Assembly (NCBI GenBank): GCA_964036275.1
Contig: OZ038439.1
Span: forward strand, 9,360,669-9,424,668
Length of the DNA stretch: 64,000 nucleotides
Source of the DNA: Litoditis marina
Taxonomy: Eukaryota; Nematoda; Chromadorea; Rhabditida; Rhabditidae
Direction: 5' to 3'
The notes below the pieces were generated by a model, which saw only the letters and a program-made list of their open reading frames with translations, ran no database searches and was not told the origin of the DNA. The translations under genes were made by a program, and so were the position numbers. Positions within the stretch are counted from its first letter, which is position 1; the number at the start of each line of letters is the position of its first letter. Below are positions 24,889 to 36,830 of this stretch, in pieces.

Positions 24889-27800
24889 CATTGGATGAAC
24901 TCAACTTTTGTTCGAGTTAAAGGTATATCGTTGCGCAACGATAAACGTGAAAACTCACGGATACCAAATTTCGCTAGAATAATAAAAATTGGCCGGAATC
25001 GGTTCCATTAGATCGGAAATGATATTTTATCACCATAAATGACCGAATCATTGGATGAACTGAACTTATGATCGGGTTACAGGCATATCGTTGCGCAACG
25101 ATAAACGTGAAAACTCACGGATACCAAATTTCGCTAGAATAATAAAAATTGGCCGGAATCGGTTCCATTAGATCGGAAATGATAGTTTATCACCATAAGT
25201 GACCGAATCATCGGATGAACTGAACTTATGATCGAGTTACAGGTATATCGTTGCGCAACGATAAACGTGAAAACTCACGGATACCAAATTTCGCTAGAAT
25301 AATCAAAATTGGCCGGAATCGGTTCCATTAGATCGGAAATGATATTTTATCACCATAAGTGACCGAATCATCGGATGAACTGAACTTATGATCGAGTTAC
25401 AGGTATATCGTTGCGCAACGATAAACGTGAAAACTCACGGATACCAAATTTCGCTAGAATAATAAAAATTGGCCGGAATCGGTTCCATTAGATCGGAAAT
25501 GATATTTTATCACCATAAGTGACCGAATCATCGGATGAACTGAACTTATGATCGAGTTACAGGTATATCGTTGCGCAACGATAAACGTGAAAACTCACGG
25601 ATACCAAATTTCGCTAGAATAATCAAAATTGGCCGGAATCGGTTCCATTAGATCGGAAATGATATTTTATCACCTTAAGTGACCGAATCATCGGATGAAC
25701 TGAACTTATGATCGAGTTACAGGTATATCGTTGCGCAACGATAAACGTGAAAACTCACGGATACCAAATTTCGCTAGAATAATCAAAATTGGCCGGAATT
25801 CATTTTATTAGATTGGAAATATTATTTTATCACCATAACTGACCGAATCATCGGATGAACTGAACTTATGATCGAGTTACAGGTATATCGTTGCGCAACG
25901 ATAAACGTGAAAACTCACGGATACCAAATTTCGCTAGAATAATCAAAAGTGGCCGGAATTCATTTTATTAGATTGGAAATATTATTTTATCACCATAACT
26001 GACCGAATCATCGGATGAACTGAACTTATGATCGAGTTACAGGTATATCGTTGCGCAACGATAAACGTGAAAACTCACGGATACCAAATTTCGCTAGAAT
26101 AATCAAAATTGGCCGGAATCGGTTCCATTAGATCGGAAATGATATTTTATCACCATAAGTGACCGAATCATCGGATGAACTGAACTTATGATCGAGTTAC
26201 AGGTATATCGTTGCGCAACGATAAACGTGAAAACTCACGGATACCAAATTTCGCTAGAATAATCAAAATTGGCTGGAATCGGTTCCATTAGATCGGAAAT
26301 GATATTTTATCACCATAAGTGACCGAATCATCGGATGAACTGAACTTATGATCGGGTTACAGGCATATCGTTGCGCAACGATAAACGTGAAAACTCACGG
26401 ATACCAAATTTCGCTAGAATAATCAAAATTGGCCGGAATTGGTTCCATTAGATCGGAAATAATATTTTATCACCATAAGTGACCGAATCATCGGATGAAC
26501 TGAACTTATGATCGAGTTAAAGGTATATCGTTGCGCAACGATAAACGTGAAAACTCACGGATACCAAATTTCGCTAGAATAATCAAAATTGGCCGGAATC
26601 GGTTCCATTAGATCGGAAATGATATTTTATTACCATAAGTGACCGAATCATCGGATGAACTGAACTTATGATCGAGTTAAAGGTATATCGTTGCGCAACG
26701 ATAAAATTTCGCTAGAATAATCAAAATTGGCCGGAATCGGTTCCATTAGATCGGAAATGATATTTTATCACCATAAATGATCGAATCATTGGATGAACTG
26801 AACTTATGATCGAGTTACAGGCATATCGTTGCGCAGCGATAAACGTGAAAACTCACGGATACCAAATTTCGCTAGAATAATCAAAATTGGCCGGAATCGG
26901 TTCCATTAGATCGGAAATGATATTTTATCACCATAAGTGACCGAATCATCGGATGAACTGAACTTATGATCGGGTTACAGGTATATCGTTGCGCAACGAT
27001 AAACGTGAAAACTCACGGATACCAAATTTCGCTAGAATAATCAAAATTGGCCGGAATCGGTTCCATTAGATCGGAAATGATATTTTATCACCATAAGTGA
27101 CCGAATCATCGGATGAACTGAACTTATGATCGGGTTACAGGCATATCGTTGCGCAACGATAAACGTGAAAACTCACGGATACCAAATTTCGCTAGAATAA
27201 TCAAAATTGGCCGGAATCGGTTCCATTAGATCGGAAATGATATTTTATCACCATAAATGACCGAATCATCGGATGAACTGAACTTATGATCGGGTTACAG
27301 GCATATCGTTGCGCAACGATAAACGTGAAAACTCACGGATACCAAATTTCGCTAGAATAATCAAAATTGGCCGGAATCGGTTCCATTAGATCGGAAATGA
27401 TATTTTATCACCATAAGTGACCGAATCATCGGATGAACTGAACTTATGATCGAGTTACAGGTATATCGTTGCGCAACGATAAACGTGAAAACTCACGGAT
27501 ACCAAATTTCGCTAGAATAATCAAAATTGGCTGGAATCGGTTCCATTAGATCGGAAATGATATTTTATCACCATAAGTGACCGAATCATCGGATGAACTG
27601 AACTTATGATCGGGTTACAGGCATATCGTTGCGCAACGATAAACGTGAAAACTCACGGATACCAAATTTCGCTAGAATAATCAAAATTGGCCGGAATCGG
27701 TTCCATTAGATCGGAAATAATATTTTATCACCATAAGTGACCGAATCATCGGATGAACTGAACTTATGATCGAGTTAAAGGTATATCGTTGCGCAACGAT

Positions 27801-30800
27801 AAACGTGAAAACTCGCGGATACCAAATTTCGCTAGAATAATCAAAATTGGCCGGAATCGGTTCCATTAGATCGGAAATGATATTTTATCACCATAAGTGA
27901 CCGAATCATCGGATGAACTGAACTTATGATCGAGTTAAAGGTATATCGTTGCGCAACGATAAACGTGAAAACTCACGGATACCAAATTTCGCTACAACAA
28001 TCAAAATTGGCCGGAATCGGTTCCATTAGATCGGAAATAATATTTTATCACTATAAATGACCGAATCAATGGATAAACTCAACTTATGATCGAGTTACAG
28101 GCATATCGTTGCGCAACGATAAACGTGAAAACTCACGGATACCAAATTTCGCTACAACAATCAAAATTGGCCGGAATCGGTTCCATTAGATCGGAAATAA
28201 TGTTTTATCACCATAAGTGACCGAATCATCGGATGAACTGAACTTATGATCGAGTTAAAGGTATATCGTTGCGCAACGATAAACGTGAAAACTCACGGAT
28301 ACCAAATTTCGCTAGAATAATCAAAATTGGCCGGAATCGGTTCCATTAGATCGGAAATAATGTTTTATCACCATAAATGACCGAATCATTGGATGAACTC
28401 AACTTTTGTTCGAGTTACAGGTATATCGTTGCGCAACGATAAACGTGAAAACTCACGGATACCAAATTTCGCTAGAATAATCAAAATTGGCCGGAATCGG
28501 TTCCATTAGATCGGAAATAATATTTCATCACCATAAATGACCGAATCATTGGATGAATTCAACTCATGATCGAGTTACAGGTATATCGTTGCGCAACGAT
28601 AAACGTGAAAACTCACGGATACCAAATTTCGCTACAACAATCAAAATTGGCCGGAATCGGTTCCATTAGATCGGAAATAATATTTAATCACCATAAATGA
28701 CCGAATCATTGGATGAATTCAACTCATGATCGAGTTACAGGTATATCGTTGCGCAACGATAAACGTGAAAACTCACGGATACCAAATTTCGCTAGAATAA
28801 TAAAAATTGGCCGGAATCGGTTCCATTAGATCGGAAATGATATTTTATCACCATAAGTGACCGAATCATCGGATGAACTGAACTTATGATCGAGTTACAG
28901 GTATATCGTTGCGCAACGATAAACGTGAAAACTCACGGATACCAAATTTCGCTACAACAATCAAAATTGGCCGGAATCGGTTCCATTAGATCGGAAATAA
29001 TGTTTTATCACCATAAGTGACCGAATCATCGGATGAACTGAACTTATGATCGAGTTAAAGGTATATCGTTGCGCAACGATAAACGTGAAAACTCACGGAT
29101 ACCAAATTTCGCTAGAATAATCAAAATTGGCCGGAATCGGTTCCATTAGATCGGAAATAATGTTTTATCACCATAAATGACCGAATCATTGGATGAACTC
29201 AACTTTTGTTCGAGTTACAGGTATATCGTTGCGCAACGATAAACGTGAAAACTCACGGATACCAAATTTCGCTAGAATAATCAAAATTGGCCGGAATCGG
29301 TTCCATTAGATCGGAAATAATATTTCATCACCATAAATGACCGAATCATTGGATGAATTCAACTCATGATCGAGTTACAGGTATATCGTTGCGCAACGAT
29401 AAACGTGAAAACTCACGGATACCAAATTTCGCTACAACAATCAAAATTGGCCGGAATCGGTTCCATTAGATCGGAAATAATATTTAATCACCATAAATGA
29501 CCGAATCATTGGATGAATTCAACTCATGATCGAGTTACAGGTATATCGTTGCGCAACGATAAACGTGAAAACTCACGGATACCTAATTTCGCTGGAATAA
29601 TCAAAATTGGCCGGAATCGGTTCCATTAGATCGGAAATAATATTTCATCACCATAAATGACCGAATCATTGGATGAACTCAACTTATGATCGAGTTACAG
29701 GTATATCGTTGCGCAACGATAAACGTGAAAACTCACGGATACCAAAGTTCGCTAGAATCATAAAAATTAGTCGGAATCGGTTCCATTAGATCGGAAATAA
29801 TATTTTATCACCATAAATGACCAAATCATTGGATGAACTCAACTTATGATCGAGTTACAGGTATATGGTTGCGCAACGATAAACGTGAAAACTCACGGAT
29901 ACCAAATTTCGCTAGAATCATAAAAATTGGCCGGAATCGGTTCCATTAGATCGGAAATAATATTTTATCACCATAAATGACCGAATCATTGGATGAACTG
30001 AACTTATGATCGAGTTACAGGTATATGGTTGCGCAACGATAAACGTGAAAACTCACGGATACCAAATTTCGCTAGAATCATAAAAATTGGCCGGAATCGG
30101 TTCCATTAGATCGGAAATAATATTTTATCACCATAAATGACCGAATCATTGGATGAACTCAACTTATGATCGAGTTACAGGTATATCGTTGCGCAACGAT
30201 AAACGTGAAAACTCACGGATACCAAATTTCGCTAGAATAATCAAAATTGGCCGGAATCGGTTCCATTAGATCGGAAATAATATTTTATCACCATAAATGA
30301 CCGAATCATTGGATGAACTCAACTTATGATCGAGTTACAGGTATATCGTTGCGCAACGATAAACGTGAAAACTCACGGATACCAAATTTCGCTAGAATCA
30401 TAAAAATTGGCCGGAATCGGTTCCATTAGCCCGGAATTAATATTTTATCACCTTAAGTGACCGAATCATCGGATGAACTGAACTTATGATCGAGTTACAG
30501 GTATATCGTTGCGCAACGATAAACGTGAAAACTCACGGATACCAAATTTCGCTAGAATCATAAAAATTGGCCGGAATCGGTTCCATTAGATCGGAATTAA
30601 TATTTTGTCACCTTAAGTGACCGAATCATCGGATGAACTGAACTTATGATCGAGTTACAGGTATATGGTTGCGCAACGATAAACGTGAAAACTCACGGAT
30701 ACCAAAGTTCGCTAGAATCATAAAAATTGGCCGGAATCGGTTCCATTAGATCGGAAATAATATTTTATCACCATAAATGACCGAATCATTGGATGAACTC

Positions 30801-31426
30801 AACTTATGATCGAGTTACAGGTATATCGTTGCGCAACGATAAACGTGAAAACTCACGGATACCAAACTTCGCTACAATAATCACAATTGGCCGGAATCGG
30901 TTCTATTAGATCGGAAATAATATTTATCACCATAAATGACCGAATCGTTGGATGAACTCAACTTATGATCGAGTTACAGGTATATCGTTGCGCAACGATA
31001 AACGTGAAAACTCACGGATACCAAACTTCGCTACAATAATCAAAATTGGCCGGAATCGGTTCCATTAGATCGGAATTAATATTTTATCACCTTAAGTGAC
31101 CGAATCATCGGATGAACTGAACTTATGATCGAGTTACAGGTATATCGTTGCGCAACGATAAACGTGAAAACTCACTGATACCAAAGTTCGCTAGAATCAT
31201 AAAAATTGGCCGGAATCGGTTCCATTAGATCGGAAATAATATTTTATCACCATAAATGACCGAATCATTGGATGAACTCAACTTTTGTTCGAGTTACAGG
31301 TATATCGTTGCGCAACGATAAACGTGAAAACTCACGGATACCAAATTTCGCTAGAATCATAAAAATTAGTCGGAATCGGTTCCATTAGATCGGAAATAAT
31401 ATTTTATCACCATAGATGACCGAATC
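24889..31426 (+). repeat. 160-bp tandem satellite, array 1 (~41 monomers)
   Basis: The landmark GACCGAATCA recurs every 160 bp (25041, 25201, 25361 and so on). Each monomer contains the perfect palindrome TATCGTTGCGCAACGATA, a second short dyad CGTGA-AAAC-TCACG, and an AACTC...GAGTT inverted pair. Monomers differ at scattered positions, for example AATAATCAAAATTGG against AATCATAAAAATTGG. One monomer near 26700 lost about 20 bp next to the palindrome, and one at 30923 lost a single base. Since 160 is not a multiple of three, no long reading frame runs through. The array ends at CGAATC, 31421-31426, against the LINE 3' end. Confidence 0.98.
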
Positions 31427-31630
31427 GATTGATTGATTTATATACATGCAAGCATGTGAGATACATAGACAAACAGAACGTAAATGAGAACCAACTGAAT
31501 TTGAGCAAAATGAAAACAATAATCGAAACCATGATGAACAGAAAAGTGGACATTGAACGAGCATATATATGACTACAGTACAACGATCGACACTTAATGG
31601 GGTTCTGATAAATAAACATAGTAAGGTCAG

Positions 31631-34465
31631 TTACAAGTGCTTTTCCGATAAATATTTCTTGGCCGCCGCAAGAGAACTCGGAATAGTTTTGTTCTTGCTG
31701 TGTTTCAAGTATTTTGAACCGGCACGAATAGTGAAAAACTGTGCACGATGATTAGTTTTCGGTATTGGAAAGCTAATCTTTTCCTGTGTACCTCGAGTAC
31801 GTGAACGATTGAACGTGAAAAAGTCAATCGCATTTAGACCACATTGTCCGGTTACTATTTTGTGTATCATAACTAAATCGGTTGTATTTCTTCTAGATTC
31901 CAATGATATCAATTTTAATTTCCTGTTTCTAAATGATGAGCTGGGAATAGTGCAATATTTGTAGCCACCAAGCCGGAAGAACAATTTTCTGGTGAAATTG
32001 TTCTGAACTGATTCAATTTTCTTTACGAATCCTCTATCTGAATTGAACACCGTTGTTCCGAACTCAACCATTGGACGAATATAGGTTTTGTACGCTTTAA
32101 TCCAAATACTTTCTTTATTGGTTTTCAATACCTTGAAAAGATTGTAAGTTCTATATTTTGCTAGCTGTACAATATGTCGCACATGATCTTGAAAGGAAAG
32201 ACTGCTATTTAACAAGAAACCCAGATCTCTAACTTTTTCAGTGACTTGCTTCAGAACTGCTCCGTTCAATGTATAGTTTCGCTTTGGGTTGTTGTAGCCC
32301 AGATGCATAACTTGCGATTTTTCTACTGATAGTGGTAACCCCCAATCTACAGACCACTCATACATTCTATCTAAACAACTTTGCAGCTCTTTGCTAGACT
32401 CTCCAAGTTTGAACGACTTATAAACTTTCGTATCGTCTGCGAAAACCTTGCATTTAACACTCGAATCTGCAAGTGTGTTAGGTAATTCGCACGTGAAAAT
32501 GTTAAACAGAACAGGAGAAAGCGCACTTCCTTGAGGAACACCACTAGTTATTTTGCGATTCGAAGAAAAACTTGAGTTTACTCTGACTGCAAAAGTGCGA
32601 TTCGTTAAGTATTCTTTCACCCATGCTATAATCATTCTGTGAAATCCAAGTTTCTCCATTTTAAGAACTAGCAATTTATGTGAAACTCTATCGAACGCTT
32701 TAGAAAAGTCGAAATATACCACATCAACGCATTCTTTCTTATCGAGGGATAAAGTCCATTCATTAAGACATTCTAACATCTGTGTTTCTACAGATTTACC
32801 CTTTCTAAAACCGTGTTGATGGGGAGATATGATATCATTTGAGTTCAAGTGCATAATCATCTCACGTTTCAAAATCTTTTCGAAAAGTCGCGCGAATATT
32901 GACGTAATGCTAACTGGTCTGTAGTTTAGAGGGTTTGACAAAGGGGGTTTCTTAGGTAGAGGAGTTACAAGAGAATGTTTCCATCGTTCCGGTACCTCCC
33001 CTCTCCACAAGCTAAGATTAAATATATATTCTAGAGGGCCACAAATTTCAACAGATAACTTTTTAATATACTTAAATGGAATTCCATCCGGTGTTTGTGA
33101 GTAGGACATTGGCCACGTACGCAAAAGTTTTTCGATTAGAACTCTATCAAACTGAATGGAATGATCCATTTGTACAACATTGTCGACAGAAAACACAGGA
33201 ACATCAATACTATCAGTAGAAAAAACGCTTTGGAATGAATCTGCGAGCAAATTTGCTCTATCCGAATCTGTAACACAAATTGTGTTGTTCGGGCCAATCA
33301 TACTAGGTATACTTTTTCTCTCTTTCAAACGAGAATTCACTAACTTATAAATGGTTTTTGAATCGCCTCTCCTAATTAGTTCGTTTTCGATAGATCTATT
33401 GAACTTATTCAAAGCTTTCGTAAACTTCGCAGTACACGTCCTATATTCGTCCCATAGAGTTGGATTCGTAGAACTATGAGCCCTTTCCCATAGTTCTTCT
33501 CTATACATACTCATATTTCTCAAATAGTTCGGAAAGTTAGTGCTTTTGGCAATAACCTTACGCATTGGAACAAACATTTCAATGGTATGATTCAGAATTG
33601 CAATGAACATTTCGTATAGCTCGTCTACAGTACTGACTGTGGAAAAGGAACCTAACCAGTCAACATTAGCTAGGTAAAATCGAATAATTTCATAGTCAGC
33701 ATTCTCATAGTTTCTCTTCCAAACAAGTTCCTTTGGTTTGCGTGAAATTTTCATATCAAAGAATATAGTATTGTGGTCGCTGGTGCCAATTGGAGCCTTA
33801 ACGTGACAGTTTTCAATTACGTCAGCACTATTACAGAATAGTAGGTCAAGAAATTTGTCTTTCCGGCTAGGAGAGGTCACAAACTGGCTCATATCGCAAA
33901 CTTCTATCATTTCAACAAAATTTTCGGCAATACTTGATAAATTTTGCCCATCTGCTACTGGCCATTCCAATTCAGGTATATTGAAATCGCCCAAACAAAC
34001 AGTTGGTTGCTCACAATTTGACCAATCACTAATGCACTTGTGTAACTGAAAGGAGTGCGCTACAGAGCATGAAGGCGTACGGTAGACTACAATAAAACGA
34101 AAAGGATTATTTGACAAATAAATGTCAACTACTAAAATCTCATATGCTTTCAAAACACATTCTGAAAAAATTTCTCTAAACTTCAAGCCTGTTCTAATTA
34201 CTATAGCAACTCCTCCTCCCTGCAACATTTTCCTATCACATCTTATTGTCTGATATCTATCCAAAATCGAACCAAGAAATACTCCATTTTCACATTTACT
34301 TTTCAACCACGTCTCGGTGAATATTCCTATGTCTACATTATCTTTCACTAAAACACTTTGTAATGCGGCACTATTTTTCGTGATTGATCGAATATTCAAC
34401 ATTAAGCACTTGTAAGTCTGACTACTTTTCCTATGAACTACATGGGGCCGGAGAGGGACAGTCAA
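31631..34465 (-). CDS. LINE ORF2: AP-like endonuclease plus reverse transcriptase
   Basis: Open for 944 codons. The N-terminal endonuclease shows LNIRS (23-27), TETW with catalytic Glu51, GDFN (159-162) and a terminal SDH (229-231). The reverse transcriptase shows NYRPVS (514-519), FDFSKAFD with Asp586, SGVPQGSALSP (641-651) and FADD with Asp677/678. The C-terminal part resembles the thumb/connection region of CR1 and Jockey elements (AYKTYIRPMVEF). The protein would nick the target and prime cDNA synthesis from the nick. The frame opens with TTG inside TTGA at the ORF1 stop; the first ATG is at about codon 22, just before the endonuclease core. Translation therefore probably uses re-initiation, a non-ATG start or frameshifting, which is inference. 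All key catalytic residues are present. Confidence 0.92.
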   Translation of the reverse strand: MTVPLRPHVVHRKSSQTYKCLMLNIRSITKNSAALQSVLVKDNVDIGIFTETWLKSKCENGVFLGSILDRYQTIRCDRKMLQGGGVAIVIRTGLKFREIFSECVLKAYEILVVDIYLSNNPFRFIVVYRTPSCSVAHSFQLHKCISDWSNCEQPTVCLGDFNIPELEWPVADGQNLSSIAENFVEMIEVCDMSQFVTSPSRKDKFLDLLFCNSADVIENCHVKAPIGTSDHNTIFFDMKISRKPKELVWKRNYENADYEIIRFYLANVDWLGSFSTVSTVDELYEMFIAILNHTIEMFVPMRKVIAKSTNFPNYLRNMSMYREELWERAHSSTNPTLWDEYRTCTAKFTKALNKFNRSIENELIRRGDSKTIYKLVNSRLKERKSIPSMIGPNNTICVTDSDRANLLADSFQSVFSTDSIDVPVFSVDNVVQMDHSIQFDRVLIEKLLRTWPMSYSQTPDGIPFKYIKKLSVEICGPLEYIFNLSLWRGEVPERWKHSLVTPLPKKPPLSNPLNYRPVSITSIFARLFEKILKREMIMHLNSNDIISPHQHGFRKGKSVETQMLECLNEWTLSLDKKECVDVVYFDFSKAFDRVSHKLLVLKMEKLGFHRMIIAWVKEYLTNRTFAVRVNSSFSSNRKITSGVPQGSALSPVLFNIFTCELPNTLADSSVKCKVFADDTKVYKSFKLGESSKELQSCLDRMYEWSVDWGLPLSVEKSQVMHLGYNNPKRNYTLNGAVLKQVTEKVRDLGFLLNSSLSFQDHVRHIVQLAKYRTYNLFKVLKTNKESIWIKAYKTYIRPMVEFGTTVFNSDRGFVKKIESVQNNFTRKLFFRLGGYKYCTIPSSSFRNRKLKLISLESRRNTTDLVMIHKIVTGQCGLNAIDFFTFNRSRTRGTQEKISFPIPKTNHRAQFFTIRAGSKYLKHSKNKTIPSSLAAAKKYLSEKHL

Positions 34466-35268
34466 TTTCCCGGAACCCTATTGTACGAGCCGGCTGGGCC
34501 GTTTCGCAGCCCAGTGCTTGGAATACGCGCGTGGGAGGGATCTCCGTACGCACGCGGTCCCTGGCCTCCTTGAGGAGGAAACCCGGGACCTCTCCAAGCA
34601 CCGTTCTGCTGACGTTCAGCTCTCTGCCGAGCTCTCTCCTCCGATGTGAGAGATTGGCGAAGCCAAACTCCCCGGTATTGAGAGTTCTTCAGAAAGTGAG
34701 AACGCTCGCACAATACGCGCTGGTGCCGGCTGGTTGGGAGTACCACCTTGAGCAAACGAGGACGAGACCCCATTTGCCCCATGCGGTAAGTCGTAACCGG
34801 CTGACACTCAACACCTAGACTATTGATGACCTGTTTAACCTTACACATATCTTGCTCATTTCTCTCAACAGCATGAGAAGACTGAGACTCATAAATACCG
34901 GAAATGACAATAGCACGTGAACGTTCACGTTCTTCACAGGGGTCAGAACAAACAGTAGTAACGGGAACACTAACAGGGGCATTCTCGGCTGCCTTGGCCT
35001 TCAAAGCAATAATGTCACTACTCAGAGACTGATTCTCCAGACTAATTGAACTAATAATAGTTGCCTGTTCCTGGACGATGTTGATGAGATGAAGAACAAT
35101 ATTCTTCATGAACGGGGGCACGTCTGTTCCACGATCGAGAAGGGCAAGATCTCCCTCAATGTCCTTCATGATGTCCTTGTGGCCAGGAGAGTCGTTGACC
35201 CTGGTCCGCTTTGCCCTGATAGTAGAAGAGAAACGAGAAGGCGTATTATTTGTGAGATCCATTGACAT
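34462..35268 (-). CDS. LINE ORF1 protein (nucleic-acid binding)
   Basis: 268 residues starting at ATG (35268-35266). Likely the RNA-binding/chaperone protein that coats LINE RNA. Visible in order: a basic RAKRTR patch (18-23); a leucine/isoleucine-rich stretch (about 59-93) that could form a coiled coil for oligomerisation; AIVISGI (119-125), which starts an RRM-like fold; RPRLLKVVLP (169-178), a second core strand; SLTSEERARQRAERQ (206-220); and a Gly/Pro/Arg-rich basic tail. This order is known from CR1-type ORF1 proteins of nematodes. Its TGA stop overlaps the start of ORF2 by bases TTGA. Confidence 0.85.
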   Translation of the reverse strand: MSMDLTNNTPSRFSSTIRAKRTRVNDSPGHKDIMKDIEGDLALLDRGTDVPPFMKNIVLHLINIVQEQATIISSISLENQSLSSDIIALKAKAAENAPVSVPVTTVCSDPCEERERSRAIVISGIYESQSSHAVERNEQDMCKVKQVINSLGVECQPVTTYRMGQMGSRPRLLKVVLPTSRHQRVLCERSHFLKNSQYRGVWLRQSLTSEERARQRAERQQNGAWRGPGFPPQGGQGPRAYGDPSHARIPSTGLRNGPAGSYNRVPGN

Positions 35269-35402
35269 TTTGACTTTGTAGTTTGATCACACTACGAAAG
35301 AGCACTGTTCACCTTTGCGGGCGGCTCAGACAAACAGTATTGATTTGAATCGGGGCCGCGCGATTCCAGCTGATTTCGACCACAAATACCAACAAAAGTC
35401 CA

Positions 35403-35605
35403 ATTATAATGACTGCTCGATAACTATCATGATGCTTATGCTTCGCTTTAAGCTCTAATTTCTCATTTAAAATTCAAAAGATGGCTAAAATAAATTAGCC
35501 GACTTTTGTGAATAAATTGGTCCTGCAGCGAAAGCCCTGACGCGCGCGGTTAGCGACAGTCGCTGAAGTGACCTAATTGTTCACCACCAAAAATCTTCAC
35601 TTTGT
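35403..35605 (+). repeat. Long inverted repeat, left arm (pairs with 41097-41300)
   Basis: This ~203-bp segment runs from ATTATAATGACTGC through GACGCGCGCGGTTAGCGACA to AATCTTCACTTTGTT. Its reverse complement is found nearly unchanged at 41097-41300; the clear difference is CTCGA against GCGAG-type bases near the outer end. Such high identity suggests recent origin or gene conversion. Confidence 0.85.
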
Positions 35606-36830
35606 TTCGTGAGCGCCGTCGGTTACGGGCTTGCTCTTTTTATTCTCATTTATTGATTATATTCGCTTGTGAGTAGCGAATTTCTCAATGTTTTAGTAAT
35701 TTTTCTTTGTATTTTTCGGGGGATATGGACATCCCTACGAGTTATTTTAGATGGGGCACAGGAAAACGTCGCTTCCGGTATGAAGTCAGCTTATCAGCTT
35801 GATAAATTGTCCTGGTGAGGGCATTTTCTGATGACTTGTAATTTTTCGATTTGGGTAATCTTCTTGCTGTTCTGTTCTCCCAGTTTCCTTTCGACCGGCG
35901 TGTTCAAGGACTGGGGGTCTTCCCAACAGAGTTGACAATTCCGGTGATTTGTCTCTACTCGTCATTCGTTTCCCTATGCTATTCTTCATATTTCTTTATA
36001 TTTTATTCTGGCTACAGAATATATAATTTATCCTGGTTGGGTCAGAATCAGGATTATAAACGATTTGGGTACCACAGGGTGGTTTCGTTTATCCGTTCCC
36101 ATTGAGATCTTCTAGCTCATTGGTAAATTCGTCTATGACGGGCTGAAGAAGACTAGCGAGGAATATGGACGTTCCTCGCCGAAAGATCGTTTCATACGCC
36201 GATGGACCTTTTTTCAGTAGTTGCAGTTTTACCTAAACTCGAGCACATACACTATTTTGAGCGTGGAGCTTGGCAAGCTAGCGTTGTGTCTAAACGACCG
36301 TCGTGACCTGCGTAAAATACTGGGGTTGCAGTATTTACAAACGATGTCCGCATCGTTTTTGTGAGGAATGGGTAGTAGTTTTCCTCTAGCTAAATTGGCA
36401 TAATTAGATAGCTATTCGCTCACTCAAAACCTCTAGAGGCACCGCCGGCACGGTTCTATTTCATGTTAATCATTAAAGTTCGATCCGAGGTATCGGAAAG
36501 TTCAATGTTACCAAGGTTAATTGGAGTTTAGGAGGGTTTCAAACGAAGGTTGAAGGTTGTTAGACAATTTGGCCTACTTAACTGAGCTTTGAGTGAAAGT
36601 GCTACTGTCTAGGAAGGTTGGGTACCTTAATCTTCAGTAAAAAATGCACATTTCTTTTAAACCATTAGAAATGAGGACGCCTGAGTATATTAAGGAGAGA
36701 TTGGTTTTATCCTCTTTCGAGCCATTGGTTGGTGTCCATACTCGTAAATATGTTTTGCGTATAACATTTCGTCCTTTTCTTTGTATTCTGAATATTCTGA
36801 ATAATGGTTATTGATTCAGTTCAATTTCAG

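Larger units (their letters stand above)
31427..35400 (-). mobile_element. CR1-like non-LTR retrotransposon (LINE), apparently intact
   Basis: Read on the minus strand: a 5' region (35400-35269), ORF1 (35268-34462), ORF2 with endonuclease and reverse transcriptase (34465-31631), then a ~204-bp 3' region ending in AAATCAATCAATC. Short tandem repeats at the 3' end instead of poly(A) are typical of CR1-type LINEs. The 3' end abuts satellite DNA exactly. The 5' limit is set only by the neighbouring inverted-repeat element at 35401, so it is approximate. Both ORFs lack stops, which suggests a young copy. Clade assignment (CR1 within the Jockey superfamily) is from motif recognition. Confidence 0.88.

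Noticed and set aside
24889..31426. Nematode telomeric repeat
   Set aside because: No TTAGGC runs occur; the tandem unit is a 160-bp complex satellite.
34384..34818. 144-codon plus-strand frame
   Set aside because: It lies antisense to the LINE ORF1 and has no independent motif; it is a shadow of the basic Arg/Gly/Pro-rich tail.
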